Assembly: GCA_965223435.1 (NCBI GenBank)
Contig: CBDCWQ010000020.1
Location: forward strand, 806,001-870,000
Direction of reading: 5' to 3'
DNA length: 64,000 nt
Source of the DNA: CBDCWQ01 sp965223435
GTDB lineage: Bacteria; Myxococcota; Kuafuiibacteriia; Kuafuiibacteriales; Kuafuiibacteriaceae
Made by a program: the position numbers and the translations under genes. This document shows positions 10,107-18,732 of the stretch, piece after piece; positions within the stretch are counted from its first letter, which is position 1, and every line of letters begins with the position of its first letter. The notes beneath the pieces are model-generated. The model did not search any database and had not been told where the DNA came from. It was given only the letters and a program-made list of their open reading frames with translations.

Positions 10107-11804
10107 ATGGAGACATCTCAACAGACCAATGGATTGCTTTTACCGAGTCAGCGTCGTTCGAACCCGCGGCCGAGGGGCCTTTTCGCTTTGGGCGTGTCGC
10201 TGCTGATGGCGCTCGTCGCATGCGACCGCAAGAACGACGATGGAGATGAAAAGGACGACACGGATGAGCTCTACTATCGCCTCAATACCCTCTGGGATAC
10301 GCGAGACATTCCTGTGTGTTGGGACGGCGATGGTTTCGATGACGAAAAAGCCTGGGTAAGAGCGGCGATGCGTGGCCAACGTTCATGGTCTTCGGCGGCC
10401 GACTTGAATTTTGTCGGATGGGATGACTGTCCCTCACCTTTTGATTCCACCGTTTTTCGAGGCATCCGTTTGATTCCCGGAAGCCGCATGGCAACCTTTT
10501 TTTTAGGAGACAACGGAACATCGACCGCGATTGAACTTGACTTTGGCTCGGCGCCCGAGAGCCGGTGGTCGCGGTGTATCGCGAACAGTCTCAGTCGCGA
10601 AGACTGCATTACAACCGTGGCCCTTCATGAGTTCGGACATGCTCTCAGTTTTGCCCATGAGCATAATCGGCCGGACACACCGGCCGCTTGCACTGAGCCA
10701 CCCCAAGGGACCAACGGGAACGCGACGTATGGGGATTGGGATGGCACGTCAATCATGAACTACTGTGGTGGCGCCGTCGAACTCAGTGGCACCGATCTCA
10801 GTGGCGCCGACTTTGTGTATGGCGCTCGATACGTCGATGCCCCGCGGGCTGGAGACTACAACGGGGATGGAGAAGACGACATCTTGTGCCACGACGTGAT
10901 CACCGGTGAAAAGTGGATCGATTTTGCGAACACCTCGGGCCAGTTTATGGGCACCGACTGGAATCGAGATGGCGGGTGGTGCCGGGCGGACAGTTCGGAG
11001 CTTTTCAAAGGAGACTTCAACGGAGACGGCAGAACAGATCTTCTTTGCCACGACAACCGAGGGGGCACAAAGTGGATCGATTTTGCGGACGTGAATGGCC
11101 AATTTAATGGAACCGATTGGAGTCGGGAAGCCGGCTGGTGTAACCGCGGCACCGCTCGTCTCCTCATCGGCGATTTCAATGGGGACTCTCGCGACGACCT
11201 TCTGTGCCACGATATTGCCAGCGGCGAGAAGTGGATCGATTTCGCGGATGCCGCCGGAGAGTTCGGGGGAACCAACTGGAGTCGAACGACGGGTTGGTGT
11301 CAGCGCGAAACCGCTCGTCTTTTGGTCGGAGACTTCAATGGAGACGGGCGCGACGATCTTCTATGCCACGATGTTGCCAGCGGTGAAAAATGGATCGACG
11401 TCGCGGATGGATCGGGGCATTTTTCAGGGACCGACTGGTCGCGAAACGCTGTCTGGTGCCGAGGGAGCGATGCACGTCTTCTGGTCGGAGACTTCAATGG
11501 AGATGGCCAAGATGATCTCCTCTGCCACGATGCGACTTCCGGCGAAAAATGGATCGATTTCGCGGCGACTGGGGCGTACTTCTTGGGGACCGATTGGCGC
11601 CTAAGTGCCGCTTGGTGCCGGTCCAATGGGTCTCGCCTGTCCGTCGGTGATTTTAACGGAGATGGCGCCGACGATTTTCTTTGTCACGATGTCTCGACCG
11701 GGCGAAAGTGGATCGACTTCGCCGATGCATCAGGTCACTTCGATGGTACCGACTGGAGCCGAGATGCGAATTGGTGCCAGACGGATGGTACCGAGCTTCA
11801 CTAG
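10107..11804 (+). CDS. Metzincin-type zinc metalloprotease lipoprotein with six FG-GAP-like repeats
   Basis: 565 residues. The start is set by AAGAAAGGAG seven bases upstream. A type II signal (ALGVSLLMALVAC, Cys about residue 39) predicts a lipoprotein. The catalytic domain spans about 50-245: HEFGHALSFAHEH gives the HExxHxxGxxH-like zinc motif (GxxH replaced by AHEH, as in several metzincins) and SIMNYCGG is the Met-turn. The C-terminal half is six tandem 53-residue units beginning GD(F/Y)NGDG, each with the Ca-binding DxNxDxxxD pattern, LLCHD and KWIDFAD; this resembles FG-GAP/VCBS propeller blades. Probably an outer-membrane or surface protease with a propeller-like binding domain. It stands alone, and a GC hairpin follows the stop. 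Substrate unknown. Confidence 0.85.
   Translation: METSQQTNGLLLPSQRRSNPRPRGLFALGVSLLMALVACDRKNDDGDEKDDTDELYYRLNTLWDTRDIPVCWDGDGFDDEKAWVRAAMRGQRSWSSAADLNFVGWDDCPSPFDSTVFRGIRLIPGSRMATFFLGDNGTSTAIELDFGSAPESRWSRCIANSLSREDCITTVALHEFGHALSFAHEHNRPDTPAACTEPPQGTNGNATYGDWDGTSIMNYCGGAVELSGTDLSGADFVYGARYVDAPRAGDYNGDGEDDILCHDVITGEKWIDFANTSGQFMGTDWNRDGGWCRADSSELFKGDFNGDGRTDLLCHDNRGGTKWIDFADVNGQFNGTDWSREAGWCNRGTARLLIGDFNGDSRDDLLCHDIASGEKWIDFADAAGEFGGTNWSRTTGWCQRETARLLVGDFNGDGRDDLLCHDVASGEKWIDVADGSGHFSGTDWSRNAVWCRGSDARLLVGDFNGDGQDDLLCHDATSGEKWIDFAATGAYFLGTDWRLSAAWCRSNGSRLSVGDFNGDGADDFLCHDVSTGRKWIDFADASGHFDGTDWSRDANWCQTDGTELH
10851..11801 (+). repeat. Six tandem 159-bp repeats encoding FG-GAP-like blades
   Basis: Units of exactly 159 bases start near 10851, 11010, 11169, 11328, 11487 and 11646 (the last is 156). 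Each begins with codons for GDFNGDG and contains LLCHD and KWIDF. Identity between units is high enough that recombination could change the copy number. Confidence 0.8.
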
Positions 11805-11819
11805 GTTGAGAGTCGCTTG

Positions 11820-11845
11820 AGCTCCCCCGGTCTGCCGGGGGGGCT
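11820..11845. terminator. GC-rich hairpin downstream of the metzincin gene
   Basis: AGCTCCCCCGG, loop TCTG, CCGGGGGGGCT: an 11-bp stem with one mismatch, 16 bases after the stop at 11804. There is no T tract, so intrinsic termination is uncertain. The CCGG(C)...(G)CCGGGGG core recurs at 24.07, 33.13 and 33.42 kb. Confidence 0.45.
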
Positions 11846-12085
11846 GGCGAGTTTGCCATTTCCGCGAGGCATTGTCGATAGATGTCGACGACCCGCTCCA
11901 CGTCACGTGCTTTGTCCATGGAGAGATTTCTGAGCAAAGGCACTCAATAGGTTCCTCGCCTTTGGGGGAGCCGGTTCGTACACGCGTGCGACGTTGACCA
12001 AGAGAGAGCCGGGTGTCCCGCTTCCTTCGAAAGATATCGAGGTCTTTTGAACGTCAGTGCGCAACGGGCGAATCCTCGGGTTCCC

Positions 12086-12316
12086 TCAGGGCTCACAGCA
12101 AACACCGCCTTCGATGCCGAGTTTGAGATAGCCGATACGCCTCCTTTCGCACTGGCTGCTGCCATCGCCAGGATCGGCGACAGGGATCCCGCCTGCGGCC
12201 TTGCACTCTGCTATCGTGAAGCTTTCTTCGCCGTCGGGCTCGGCGGTTTCGGGTTCTCCTCCACAGGCAAAGAGCGCAGATGCAATGAGTATACGAATGA
12301 TTCTCTTGGTATTCAT
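12086..12316 (-). CDS. Small Cys-rich lipoprotein
   Basis: 76 residues from an internal ATG chosen because it begins a compact signal peptide, MNTKRIIRILIASALFAC, with lipobox ALFAC and an acidic stretch after it (GGEPETAEPDGEE). The mature part has ECKAAGGIPVADPGDGSSQC and GGVCCEP. This Cys and DPGDGS pattern is familiar from short delta-proteobacterial lipoproteins, but I know no function. A ten-codon upstream extension is possible and less likely. Faces the metzincin gene tail to tail. Confidence 0.65.
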   Translation of the reverse strand: MNTKRIIRILIASALFACGGEPETAEPDGEESFTIAECKAAGGIPVADPGDGSSQCERRRIGYLKLGIEGGVCCEP

Positions 12317-12656
12317 GCTTCTGTGCTGGTGCAAGGTTGGCGCCAAGACTGCGACGCCATGTCCAGAAAACCGATTTCAACAAGTTACGCGCAGTTGCAA
12401 AAATTGAATAGCGCACCCCCGACGCGGACAGATTCAGAAAACTGAGGATCCCTTGTAACCTCCGGGCCTGAGCAAGCCCAGAACGTTTTCACAGGAATTC
12501 GTCGCGTGGTGGCGCTCACAAAGCCCAGCTCCGCATCCTACTTTCTTCGCCAAGTTCGAAAGCTGTTCCGCCGGCTTGTACTGCTCTTTGCCATTCCCCG
12601 CGCCGCTCTCGCTGGGGGCTCGCCGTTGAGCGAATGCGTCCGCCGGTCGGAACGGC
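12317..12656. other. Intergenic, no recognisable gene
   Basis: About 340 bases between two minus-strand lipoprotein genes. Short ORFs exist on both strands, but none shows a signal peptide, domain motif or plausible start site. Confidence 0.4.
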
Positions 12657-15428
12657 CTAGCGGGGGCAGGCTTGTGGAAGCACGGGCGCATTATCAACTG
12701 AAACGACGGTGATGGAAATCGTGTCTGTGTCTTTGGCCCCGTCGTTGTCTTCGACTTCCAGAGTAAAGACGTGACTTCCGGCGCTCAAGTTTACGACGGG
12801 GTTGATGCGGTCTTCTGGGTCCCGGATGCCTGACCAGCGATAGGCCACAATCGTTCCGTCCGGATCTGCTGAGCGGCTCGCGTCCAGAGCAAACGGTATC
12901 GTTGTTTGGCCCGGAGCCAACTCGATCGTTCGATTCACACCGGCATCGGCCGTGGGTGTGCGATTTTGTGTCGGTACGGGGTTGACGGTGATGGCAACGG
13001 TATCCGTATCTTTTGCTCCGTCATTGTCTTCGACTTCTAAGGTAAAGACGTGGCGTCCTGCGCCCAAGCTCACGCGAGGGCTAACCACTTCGTCTGGGGT
13101 TGGACTGCCCGTCCAACGGTAGGCCACAATCGCTCCATCCGAATCATCCGACTCACTCGCGTCGAGGGTGACGGATATCGTTGTTTGATCTGAAGCCAAC
13201 TGGATCGTTTGGTTCATGCCGGCATCGGCCGTGGGGACTTCATTGGTTCTAGGGGCAGGATGGACAGTGATAGAAACCGTGTCCCTATCTTTTGCCCCAT
13301 CGTTGTCTTCCACTTCTAAGGTGAAAACATGCCGCCCTACGCCTAAGCTTACGCGAGGGTCGACCACATCGTCTGGGATTGGACTACCCGTCCAACGATA
13401 GGCCACAATCGATCCGTCCGAATCACTGGACCCGCTTGCGCTTAGGGTGACAGAGACTGTTGTTTGGCCTTGCACCAGATCAATCGTTTGGTTCACACCG
13501 GCATCGGCCGTGGGTGCTTTATTGGGTGTTGGCGCAGGATTGATGGTGATGGAAACGGTGTCCGTATCTTTCGCTCCTTCGTTGTCCTCAACTTCCAAGG
13601 TAAAGACGTACGTGCCTACGCCCAAGTTTACGCGAGGGCTGACCACATCTTCTGGATTAGGACTACCCGTCCAACGGTAGGCCACAAGGGTTCCGTCCGA
13701 ATCACTGGAGGCACTGGCAGTCAGTATGACGGATGTTGTCGTCTGGCCTTGCGCCAAGTCAATGGTCTGGTTGGCACCGGCCTTGGCGGTGGGGGCTTCA
13801 TTGGGCATTGGCCCAGGATTGATGGTGATGGAAACGGTGTCCGTATCTTTCGCCCCATCGTTGTCTTCCACCTCCAAAGTAAAGTGATGTGTGCCTATGC
13901 CCAAATCTACGTGGGGGCTGATCACATCGTCTGGATTAGGACTGCCCGTCCAGCGATAAGCCACGATCGTTCCGTCTAAATCGCTCGATTCACTGGCGCT
14001 GAGGGTGACGGATGTGGTGTTTTGGCCTTGCGCCAGATCTATGGTCTGGTTGGCACCGGCCTTGGCCGTGGGTGCTTGGTTGATCGGCGGTGTCGCGCTG
14101 AGCAAGTTCTCATAGACGTAGGGCTTAGAAGTACCTGCATACGTGTTCTGCCCAACGATGTCTAAGTCCCCATCTTCATCGAGATCGTAAGCAACCCCAG
14201 AATATAAACCTTTGCCTGATGCGACAACTTGCGTGCTACTGTAATTGCCCGATCCGCCATTGTAGTAGACCAACACGGAAACCGCCGCAACGTTGTTGGC
14301 CCAAGGAATGCCAACCAAAACATCCAAATCGTTGTCATCGTCGATGTCCGCCAGCTTGACCGTATGATTGTTGTTCGTCACACTCTTGATAATCGTTTTT
14401 GTCCAATTGCTGCTCGACGTGTTGCCCGGGTTCTTGTACCAGGCAAGATGGTGGTTACCGCCACCCCTAAAAGCCTCAGCAGGTCCGATCACGACGTCGT
14501 TCAACCCATCACCGTCAATATCACCCACCGCTTCTTTGCTATTTTGGTTTTTGTTCTTGAAGTTCGAATCTATATTGAGTCTCGTATAGTTCTGGCTGCG
14601 CGGGTTGCTGGGGGATTTTAGCCAAACCCCAGTAAACGTAATATCGGGCAAGTTATCGCCATCCAAACGCCCTACACCCAGCCCTTCTGAGTCGGCAATG
14701 TCTGTGTTGATCGACTTTTTTGTGTAAGAAGAGATACCGTTTTGAAAAAAGATATGGATTTGGTTCGGTGTTAGGCTGCGACAGATGATATCTTTTTTCC
14801 CATCACCATCCATGTCCGCGATTTCCAGATCATTGATATGAAAAAGTGGGAGCTCACTGGTGTTGACCTTATGAAATGACCAAGTACCCTTCACGTTGCT
14901 CGGACCAGGGTTCACGAAGACAAAGACGTCGGCCTTCATGGCACTCGAGGAGCCCGAATGATTGTCCGACGTCAAGACCACGTCTAGGTCGCCATCCTTG
15001 TCCATGTCTGCGAGTTTCACAGAACCCAGGAACGGTTTGAGTGGCGCGCTGTTGTTGATATTGTACCGAGTCCACGATCCGCCAATCGTGGCCGGCGCTT
15101 TGAACCAAGCGAATGTCTTTCGGCCACCCGCGTGCTTTCCGCCCTCGGCCACCACCACATCGCCCAGCCCATCACCGTCTAGATCCCCCGCATCCATCGC
15201 GCTCACGCCACGCACACTCCCCGTAGCGATGTCACGAGCCGGCTTAAAGGATGCCTGAGCGGTAGAGACAAGACAGGCCTCCTCGTCGACCGTACCGTCG
15301 ACGGTGCTGCTGACGATCGGTTGGCAGCCCATCACCGCAACCAGAAGCAACCATCGTCCGGAGTACGTGGAGAAACGACAAGGCGGTACACATGACTTCT
15401 GCAGGGTTCCGAGGATGACTGATTCCAT
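12657..15428 (-). CDS. Lipoprotein with N-terminal FG-GAP/VCBS propeller and five PKD domains
   Basis: 923 residues from the ATG at 15428. I chose it over an upstream start 60 codons earlier because it leads directly into a lipobox, WLLLVAVMGC (Cys about residue 35). Residues 60-430 hold VCBS/FG-GAP blades: AGDLDGDGLGDVVVAEGG, LADMDKDGDLDVVL, IADMDGDGKKDIICRS, GDIDGDGLNDVVIGPAE, ADIDDDNDLDVLVG. From about 450 there are five tandem PKD-like domains of about 92 residues, each with APTADAG-NQTI, SSDSDGTIVAYRWTGSP and FTLEVEDNDGAKDTDTVSITI. Such proteins are surface or secreted binding/adhesive proteins; no catalytic motif is visible. The units are very similar to one another, so they are recent duplications or subject to recombination. 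Confidence 0.85.
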   Translation of the reverse strand: MESVILGTLQKSCVPPCRFSTYSGRWLLLVAVMGCQPIVSSTVDGTVDEEACLVSTAQASFKPARDIATGSVRGVSAMDAGDLDGDGLGDVVVAEGGKHAGGRKTFAWFKAPATIGGSWTRYNINNSAPLKPFLGSVKLADMDKDGDLDVVLTSDNHSGSSSAMKADVFVFVNPGPSNVKGTWSFHKVNTSELPLFHINDLEIADMDGDGKKDIICRSLTPNQIHIFFQNGISSYTKKSINTDIADSEGLGVGRLDGDNLPDITFTGVWLKSPSNPRSQNYTRLNIDSNFKNKNQNSKEAVGDIDGDGLNDVVIGPAEAFRGGGNHHLAWYKNPGNTSSSNWTKTIIKSVTNNNHTVKLADIDDDNDLDVLVGIPWANNVAAVSVLVYYNGGSGNYSSTQVVASGKGLYSGVAYDLDEDGDLDIVGQNTYAGTSKPYVYENLLSATPPINQAPTAKAGANQTIDLAQGQNTTSVTLSASESSDLDGTIVAYRWTGSPNPDDVISPHVDLGIGTHHFTLEVEDNDGAKDTDTVSITINPGPMPNEAPTAKAGANQTIDLAQGQTTTSVILTASASSDSDGTLVAYRWTGSPNPEDVVSPRVNLGVGTYVFTLEVEDNEGAKDTDTVSITINPAPTPNKAPTADAGVNQTIDLVQGQTTVSVTLSASGSSDSDGSIVAYRWTGSPIPDDVVDPRVSLGVGRHVFTLEVEDNDGAKDRDTVSITVHPAPRTNEVPTADAGMNQTIQLASDQTTISVTLDASESDDSDGAIVAYRWTGSPTPDEVVSPRVSLGAGRHVFTLEVEDNDGAKDTDTVAITVNPVPTQNRTPTADAGVNRTIELAPGQTTIPFALDASRSADPDGTIVAYRWSGIRDPEDRINPVVNLSAGSHVFTLEVEDNDGAKDTDTISITVVSVDNAPVLPQACPR
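12690..14080 (-). repeat. Five tandem PKD-coding repeats of about 276 bp
   Basis: The phrases for EVEDNDGAKDTDTVSIT and DGTIVAYRWTGSP recur five times at a period of about 276 bases. Identity between neighbours is strong at the DNA level. Confidence 0.7.
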
Positions 15429-15703
15429 TCTTGCTGGCTGGGTGTAGTCGCAAGGAGCCTGCCAATGTGGTTTTACGACGCTTTTTCGCCGCAGACCCAT
15501 TGGCTGGCGATGACACTCCCGGGCGGTCTGGGGTGAAACGACGCCCCGGGTTTGCGAAAACGGGCAGGGAGGCGCCCATGATGGACCATGGGGTTGTCCG
15601 GAGAACACAACGGAGGCCGGGGAGATTCTTCACATTTACGGGTTTTCACGAGCATGACCCCGGTCCGGGCAATTGTTTGCAGCCATCGGTGCACCATACG
15701 GCC

Positions 15704-16378
15704 TCACGGAGCTCCCAACTCCTGCGAAAGTTTCGAGCATCGCGCGCTCTTGGCCGAGGTCGCTTGGAACCACGTAAATCCGAGGTCTCGAATGCAGCGA
15801 TAGGCGTCGCCGTGCCTCACGATGTAGGAGAATCCGAAAGGAGGAAGGGTACAGCCTTCTTTGCCCGACAAGGGCCAGTTTCCGTTGATGCGCGCGTCCC
15901 GGTAAAGCAGTAGAACGTTGCTGGCGGCAAAGATTTGCGCGTCTTTCAAGTCGCAGCGATCGCGCGCGACATCACAACGGTTAGCCCTGTCATGTAAGAC
16001 CACTCGGGCGGCGGCAAAGATCATCCCACCAGCGTTGCGAAGCGAGGCTGGGGGTGTTTGGTGGAGTCCGAGCTCAAGTCGTCCGGACGCAAACGCCCTC
16101 AAACTCACCGGCTGACAATGCCCGTCAATGCGTTCCTCGTGTTCCGTTGCGAGGTCTGTTTCCTGAGCTCTTTGCCAAACCAGAGCGCCCCCGAGACCGT
16201 CTGGGAACGGCTCGTCAGTAATGCTGACGGTATTGATTCGGCCGGGGATCGTGAAGATCGAAGGTCCCAGGAAATCATCTCCATGGACGCTGCCTCCACA
16301 GGCCGAGAGCAACCCTAGGAACGACAAGCCCATCGCCCAAAAACACCAGACCGGTATCGAGCCGCGCCCGCTCGTCAC
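15704..16378 (-). CDS. Lipoprotein of unknown function, last gene of the sigma/caspase operon
   Basis: 224 residues with a GTG start overlapping the stop of the preceding gene by four bases (GTGA), which implies translational coupling. Type II signal LSFLGLLSAC, Cys about residue 27, followed by GG. The mature part contains several Cys (DGHCQPVSL, RCDVARDRCDL, EGCTLPP, YRCIRDLGF) and IFAAARVVLHD. No family recognised. Its position suggests an outer-membrane partner of the caspase/barrel proteins encoded just upstream. Confidence 0.7.
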   Translation of the reverse strand: MTSGRGSIPVWCFWAMGLSFLGLLSACGGSVHGDDFLGPSIFTIPGRINTVSITDEPFPDGLGGALVWQRAQETDLATEHEERIDGHCQPVSLRAFASGRLELGLHQTPPASLRNAGGMIFAAARVVLHDRANRCDVARDRCDLKDAQIFAASNVLLLYRDARINGNWPLSGKEGCTLPPFGFSYIVRHGDAYRCIRDLGFTWFQATSAKSARCSKLSQELGAP

Positions 16379-17040
16379 AGGTTGTACCCCCCGAAAATCG
16401 TCAAAGTGTACTGACCTCGGAGTACGCGCGCTTCATCCTCATGCAAAACGAGTGCGCGAAGCTCCGGCGACAAACCCAGGAACCAGCGGCCCTGAATGGG
16501 AAGATGGAACTCCAATTGTACGCCGGGCCCGAATGCATCGGTCGATCCGCTTTGATTCGCTGAAGAAAGCGATGGATCGGGACTGCTCACCCGGCGGACC
16601 ACACCCTGCCGAGCGACGAGGTAGTTGACTCCAAGCCAAGTCCTAAAGACAAGTGGATAGAGATCGACTGCGTAGCCCACACTGAGCCCACCCCCGAACT
16701 GGTTGTTGCTGTAGCGCCAAAGTGCGTTGCCTCCATTCGCTGTGGCCACCTCCAAATGGGCACGCAAAAGCCAGGGGCCCCCGAGGTGTCGAGCGAGGGC
16801 CACGGTGCCACCCTTGAGCGCATTGTGTGTGCTGAGCGCCATCTTCCCGATTACAGCTCCGGCGGACAACTCCCAGACTTGCGGATTGAGCGCATTCCCT
16901 TTTCGAAGAGCGACATGCAGCGGCTGCAAGGCAAGTTCGTCTCGGCGGAGGACGTGTACGCCGCCCCACGGGACCCCGAACTCCCCTGCCCACACCTGGT
17001 TGTTACGGCGTAGCTGAACTCGGTAATGGCCAACGGACAA
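16375..17040 (-). CDS. Beta-barrel-like membrane domain, probably continuous with the caspase protein
   Basis: 221 residues if read from a TTG at 17040, but the start is not convincing: no signal peptide, and the frame overlaps the caspase ORF by 38 bases. The text SVGHYRVQLRRNNQVWAGEF reads as a carboxypeptidase-like/PEGA-type segment, and GGVHVLRRDELAL is usual after the caspase domain in fused proteins. From about residue 55 there are alternating amphipathic strands (LLRAHLEVATAN, GGGLSVGYAVDLYPLVF, WFLGLSPELRALVL, YTLTIFGGYNL) ending in an aromatic-hydrophobic C-terminus like an outer-membrane barrel. It may be the C-terminal part of one protein with the upstream caspase, separated by a +1 frame change near 17.03 kb. 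Confidence 0.6.
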   Translation of the reverse strand: MSVGHYRVQLRRNNQVWAGEFGVPWGGVHVLRRDELALQPLHVALRKGNALNPQVWELSAGAVIGKMALSTHNALKGGTVALARHLGGPWLLRAHLEVATANGGNALWRYSNNQFGGGLSVGYAVDLYPLVFRTWLGVNYLVARQGVVRRVSSPDPSLSSANQSGSTDAFGPGVQLEFHLPIQGRWFLGLSPELRALVLHEDEARVLRGQYTLTIFGGYNL

Positions 17041-17968
17041 TGCAAATTGACACCTCCCTTTTTTGTGTTTTCTGGACCTCAGCGATCACTCGGCTCGAAC
17101 GATCGTTGATAACCAGCACGCTCCCGAGCATCTCGGCCGGAACCCGAAGTGTCGCTTTGGCGCGTTCGAGACGCGTCACAACGAGTTCCGCCTCGCCGAC
17201 CAAATCTGCATCCATTTTGGGATGCTGTGCCACACCTGCTCCACCATGCGAAGAGACAAGCGTGCGGTGATAAACGTAGCGGTAGACCTCAGCGAGGGTG
17301 ACGGAACCATCTTGATCTGAGTCGGCGGCGCCGCGCAAGCCGCTTAGGAGATGGTGGGTAAAGTAAGAGCTCTGCAACAAATCAGACTCCTGAGCCACTT
17401 CGGTCGATGTGGCCGACGAAATATAAACGCGGCCTTCGGGACCGACCTCATGTTCGAATGAGACCTCAAAGGCGGGACGAAGTTTCATGCCTTTGGCCCG
17501 TCCGCGAAGCAAAGAACCGCTATAACACGCATCGATAAATGCAACCGTTGTGGTCGACGGTATCCTTTGAATGAGAGTCTTGAAACGCGCCATGGGCAGT
17601 TCCGTATTTTGCATCCGGAGCGAGTTCGCGCCACCGTGGCCCGAATAAAAAACATACAGCACCGTGCGGTCTCCACGACGCTTCGCTTCTTCTACGCGTC
17701 CACGCAGACGCTCCATGGCGAGGAACAGTTCGTGACGGGTGGTACCAAGCAACAACAAACGTCGGTCGTCTGAGACCCCAGCCAAATCGCCGAGCGAGCC
17801 ATGGATTCGTTCGGCGTCTCGTTCTGCCCAACGCAAGGGCTCATCATTGGAGGCGCCAAGATTGTTTCCGATCGAGAGGGAAAAACGAGTCTCGGCGGAT
17901 GCCTCCAAGCCATTCAGAAATAGGACCATCCCCACCGCGTTGGCTACCACGAACCCCCTCAACATCAT
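17003..17968 (-). CDS. Caspase-like (C14) cysteine protease, exported
   Basis: About 321 residues from ATGATG at 17968, where TGATG overlaps the stop of the upstream gene by one base. N-terminal signal peptide (FVVANAVGMVLFLNGLEASA). The caspase fold is clear: SLSIGNNLGA opening strand, YVFYSGHGG with the catalytic His about residue 110, and FIDACYSGSLL with the catalytic Cys about residue 148, followed by YISSATSTEVAQES. DSDQDGSVTLAE near residue 215 is an EF-hand-like Ca site, which would fit Ca-dependent activation as in metacaspases (inference). The ORF ends just where the barrel-like ORF begins in another frame. In the same operon as an ECF sigma factor and a DUF4384 protein. Confidence 0.85.
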   Translation of the reverse strand: MMLRGFVVANAVGMVLFLNGLEASAETRFSLSIGNNLGASNDEPLRWAERDAERIHGSLGDLAGVSDDRRLLLLGTTRHELFLAMERLRGRVEEAKRRGDRTVLYVFYSGHGGANSLRMQNTELPMARFKTLIQRIPSTTTVAFIDACYSGSLLRGRAKGMKLRPAFEVSFEHEVGPEGRVYISSATSTEVAQESDLLQSSYFTHHLLSGLRGAADSDQDGSVTLAEVYRYVYHRTLVSSHGGAGVAQHPKMDADLVGEAELVVTRLERAKATLRVPAEMLGSVLVINDRSSRVIAEVQKTQKREVSICIVRWPLPSSATP

Positions 17969-18732
17969 CACGGTACATCCGTTCGCAAAGTCAGGCTCGT
18001 CGTATCGCAACTGCGAAAACGAGACATTCCCTGCGGGCGTGACCGCAGGGAATGGGCCCATGCGTCGACAAATCCGGCCGGCGGTAGAATCTCACAAAGG
18101 GCAATATGTAAGCGATCACGTGTCGACGTGCCATCCAGCTCTAAGCTCATGGGTAGGTAGGCTTCTCCAGGAGAAACTCTCACCGGCCCAGTCTCCTCGC
18201 CTCCGTAATAGATGTCGACGCGGCCTTCGGAGTCAAAGCCCAAAACGTAAACATAACCCCCGTGGCCCGCATCAAGACGAATACGAATACGATCTCCTAC
18301 TTTCAAATAGGTGCCGTTCCTAACCTCCATCGTTCGACCGTTCCGCTGCGCGACCACGTGAACGCTCATGGGTCCTCGCGCTCGAATTCCCGAATAGAGA
18401 GGCTCAGTCTCAGGCCCGCTGCGCCAACCGGGGACCATCACCAAGAACATGGAGAACGCAACCGCCACGAAGGCCACCGCCAAGCCCCACTTTCGGACAA
18501 TACTTCTCGATTTTGGCAACTTGGGTTCCAGGGTCCGAAAGGGGTGCTGGACCAAAAAGGCAGTCCGCTGATTCACTCGTTTGCGAAGATAAACTGCGAG
18601 GGGAGAACACTCAGCCATGGCCTTTTCGATGAGTTCCGCCTCATCGGGCCCCAAATCACCACACAGGTAAAGCTCCAATGTCCGTTCGCTGAACGGCCCA
18701 AAATGATGACGTTGATTCTTCGCTGTTATCAT
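17968..18732 (-). CDS. Membrane-anchored putative anti-sigma factor with DUF4384-like domain
   Basis: 254 residues. The ATG at 18732 overlaps the sigma-factor stop by four bases (ATGA). Residues 10-70 form a short helical cytoplasmic region (RTLELYLCGDLGPDEAELIE) in the position of an anti-sigma domain, without an obvious zinc motif. One transmembrane helix follows at about 82-100 (WGLAVAFVAVAFSMFLVMV). Outside the membrane, about 130-220, lies a DUF4384-like beta domain: GTYLKVGDRIRIRLDAG, GYVYVLGFDSEGRVDIYY, VSPGEAYLPMSLEL. The layout fits a one-helix regulator holding the cognate sigma factor; this is inferred from gene order and topology. Confidence 0.7.
   Translation of the reverse strand: MITAKNQRHHFGPFSERTLELYLCGDLGPDEAELIEKAMAECSPLAVYLRKRVNQRTAFLVQHPFRTLEPKLPKSRSIVRKWGLAVAFVAVAFSMFLVMVPGWRSGPETEPLYSGIRARGPMSVHVVAQRNGRTMEVRNGTYLKVGDRIRIRLDAGHGGYVYVLGFDSEGRVDIYYGGEETGPVRVSPGEAYLPMSLELDGTSTRDRLHIALCEILPPAGFVDAWAHSLRSRPQGMSRFRSCDTTSLTLRTDVP

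Noticed and set aside
11653..12165. Minus-strand frame with DKARDVERVVDIYRQCLAEM
   Set aside because: Some protein-like character, but interrupted by a stop and a hairpin and without known homology.
10851..14080. CRISPR-like periodicity
   Set aside because: Periods of 159 and 276 bases are coding repeats in frame, without spacers.
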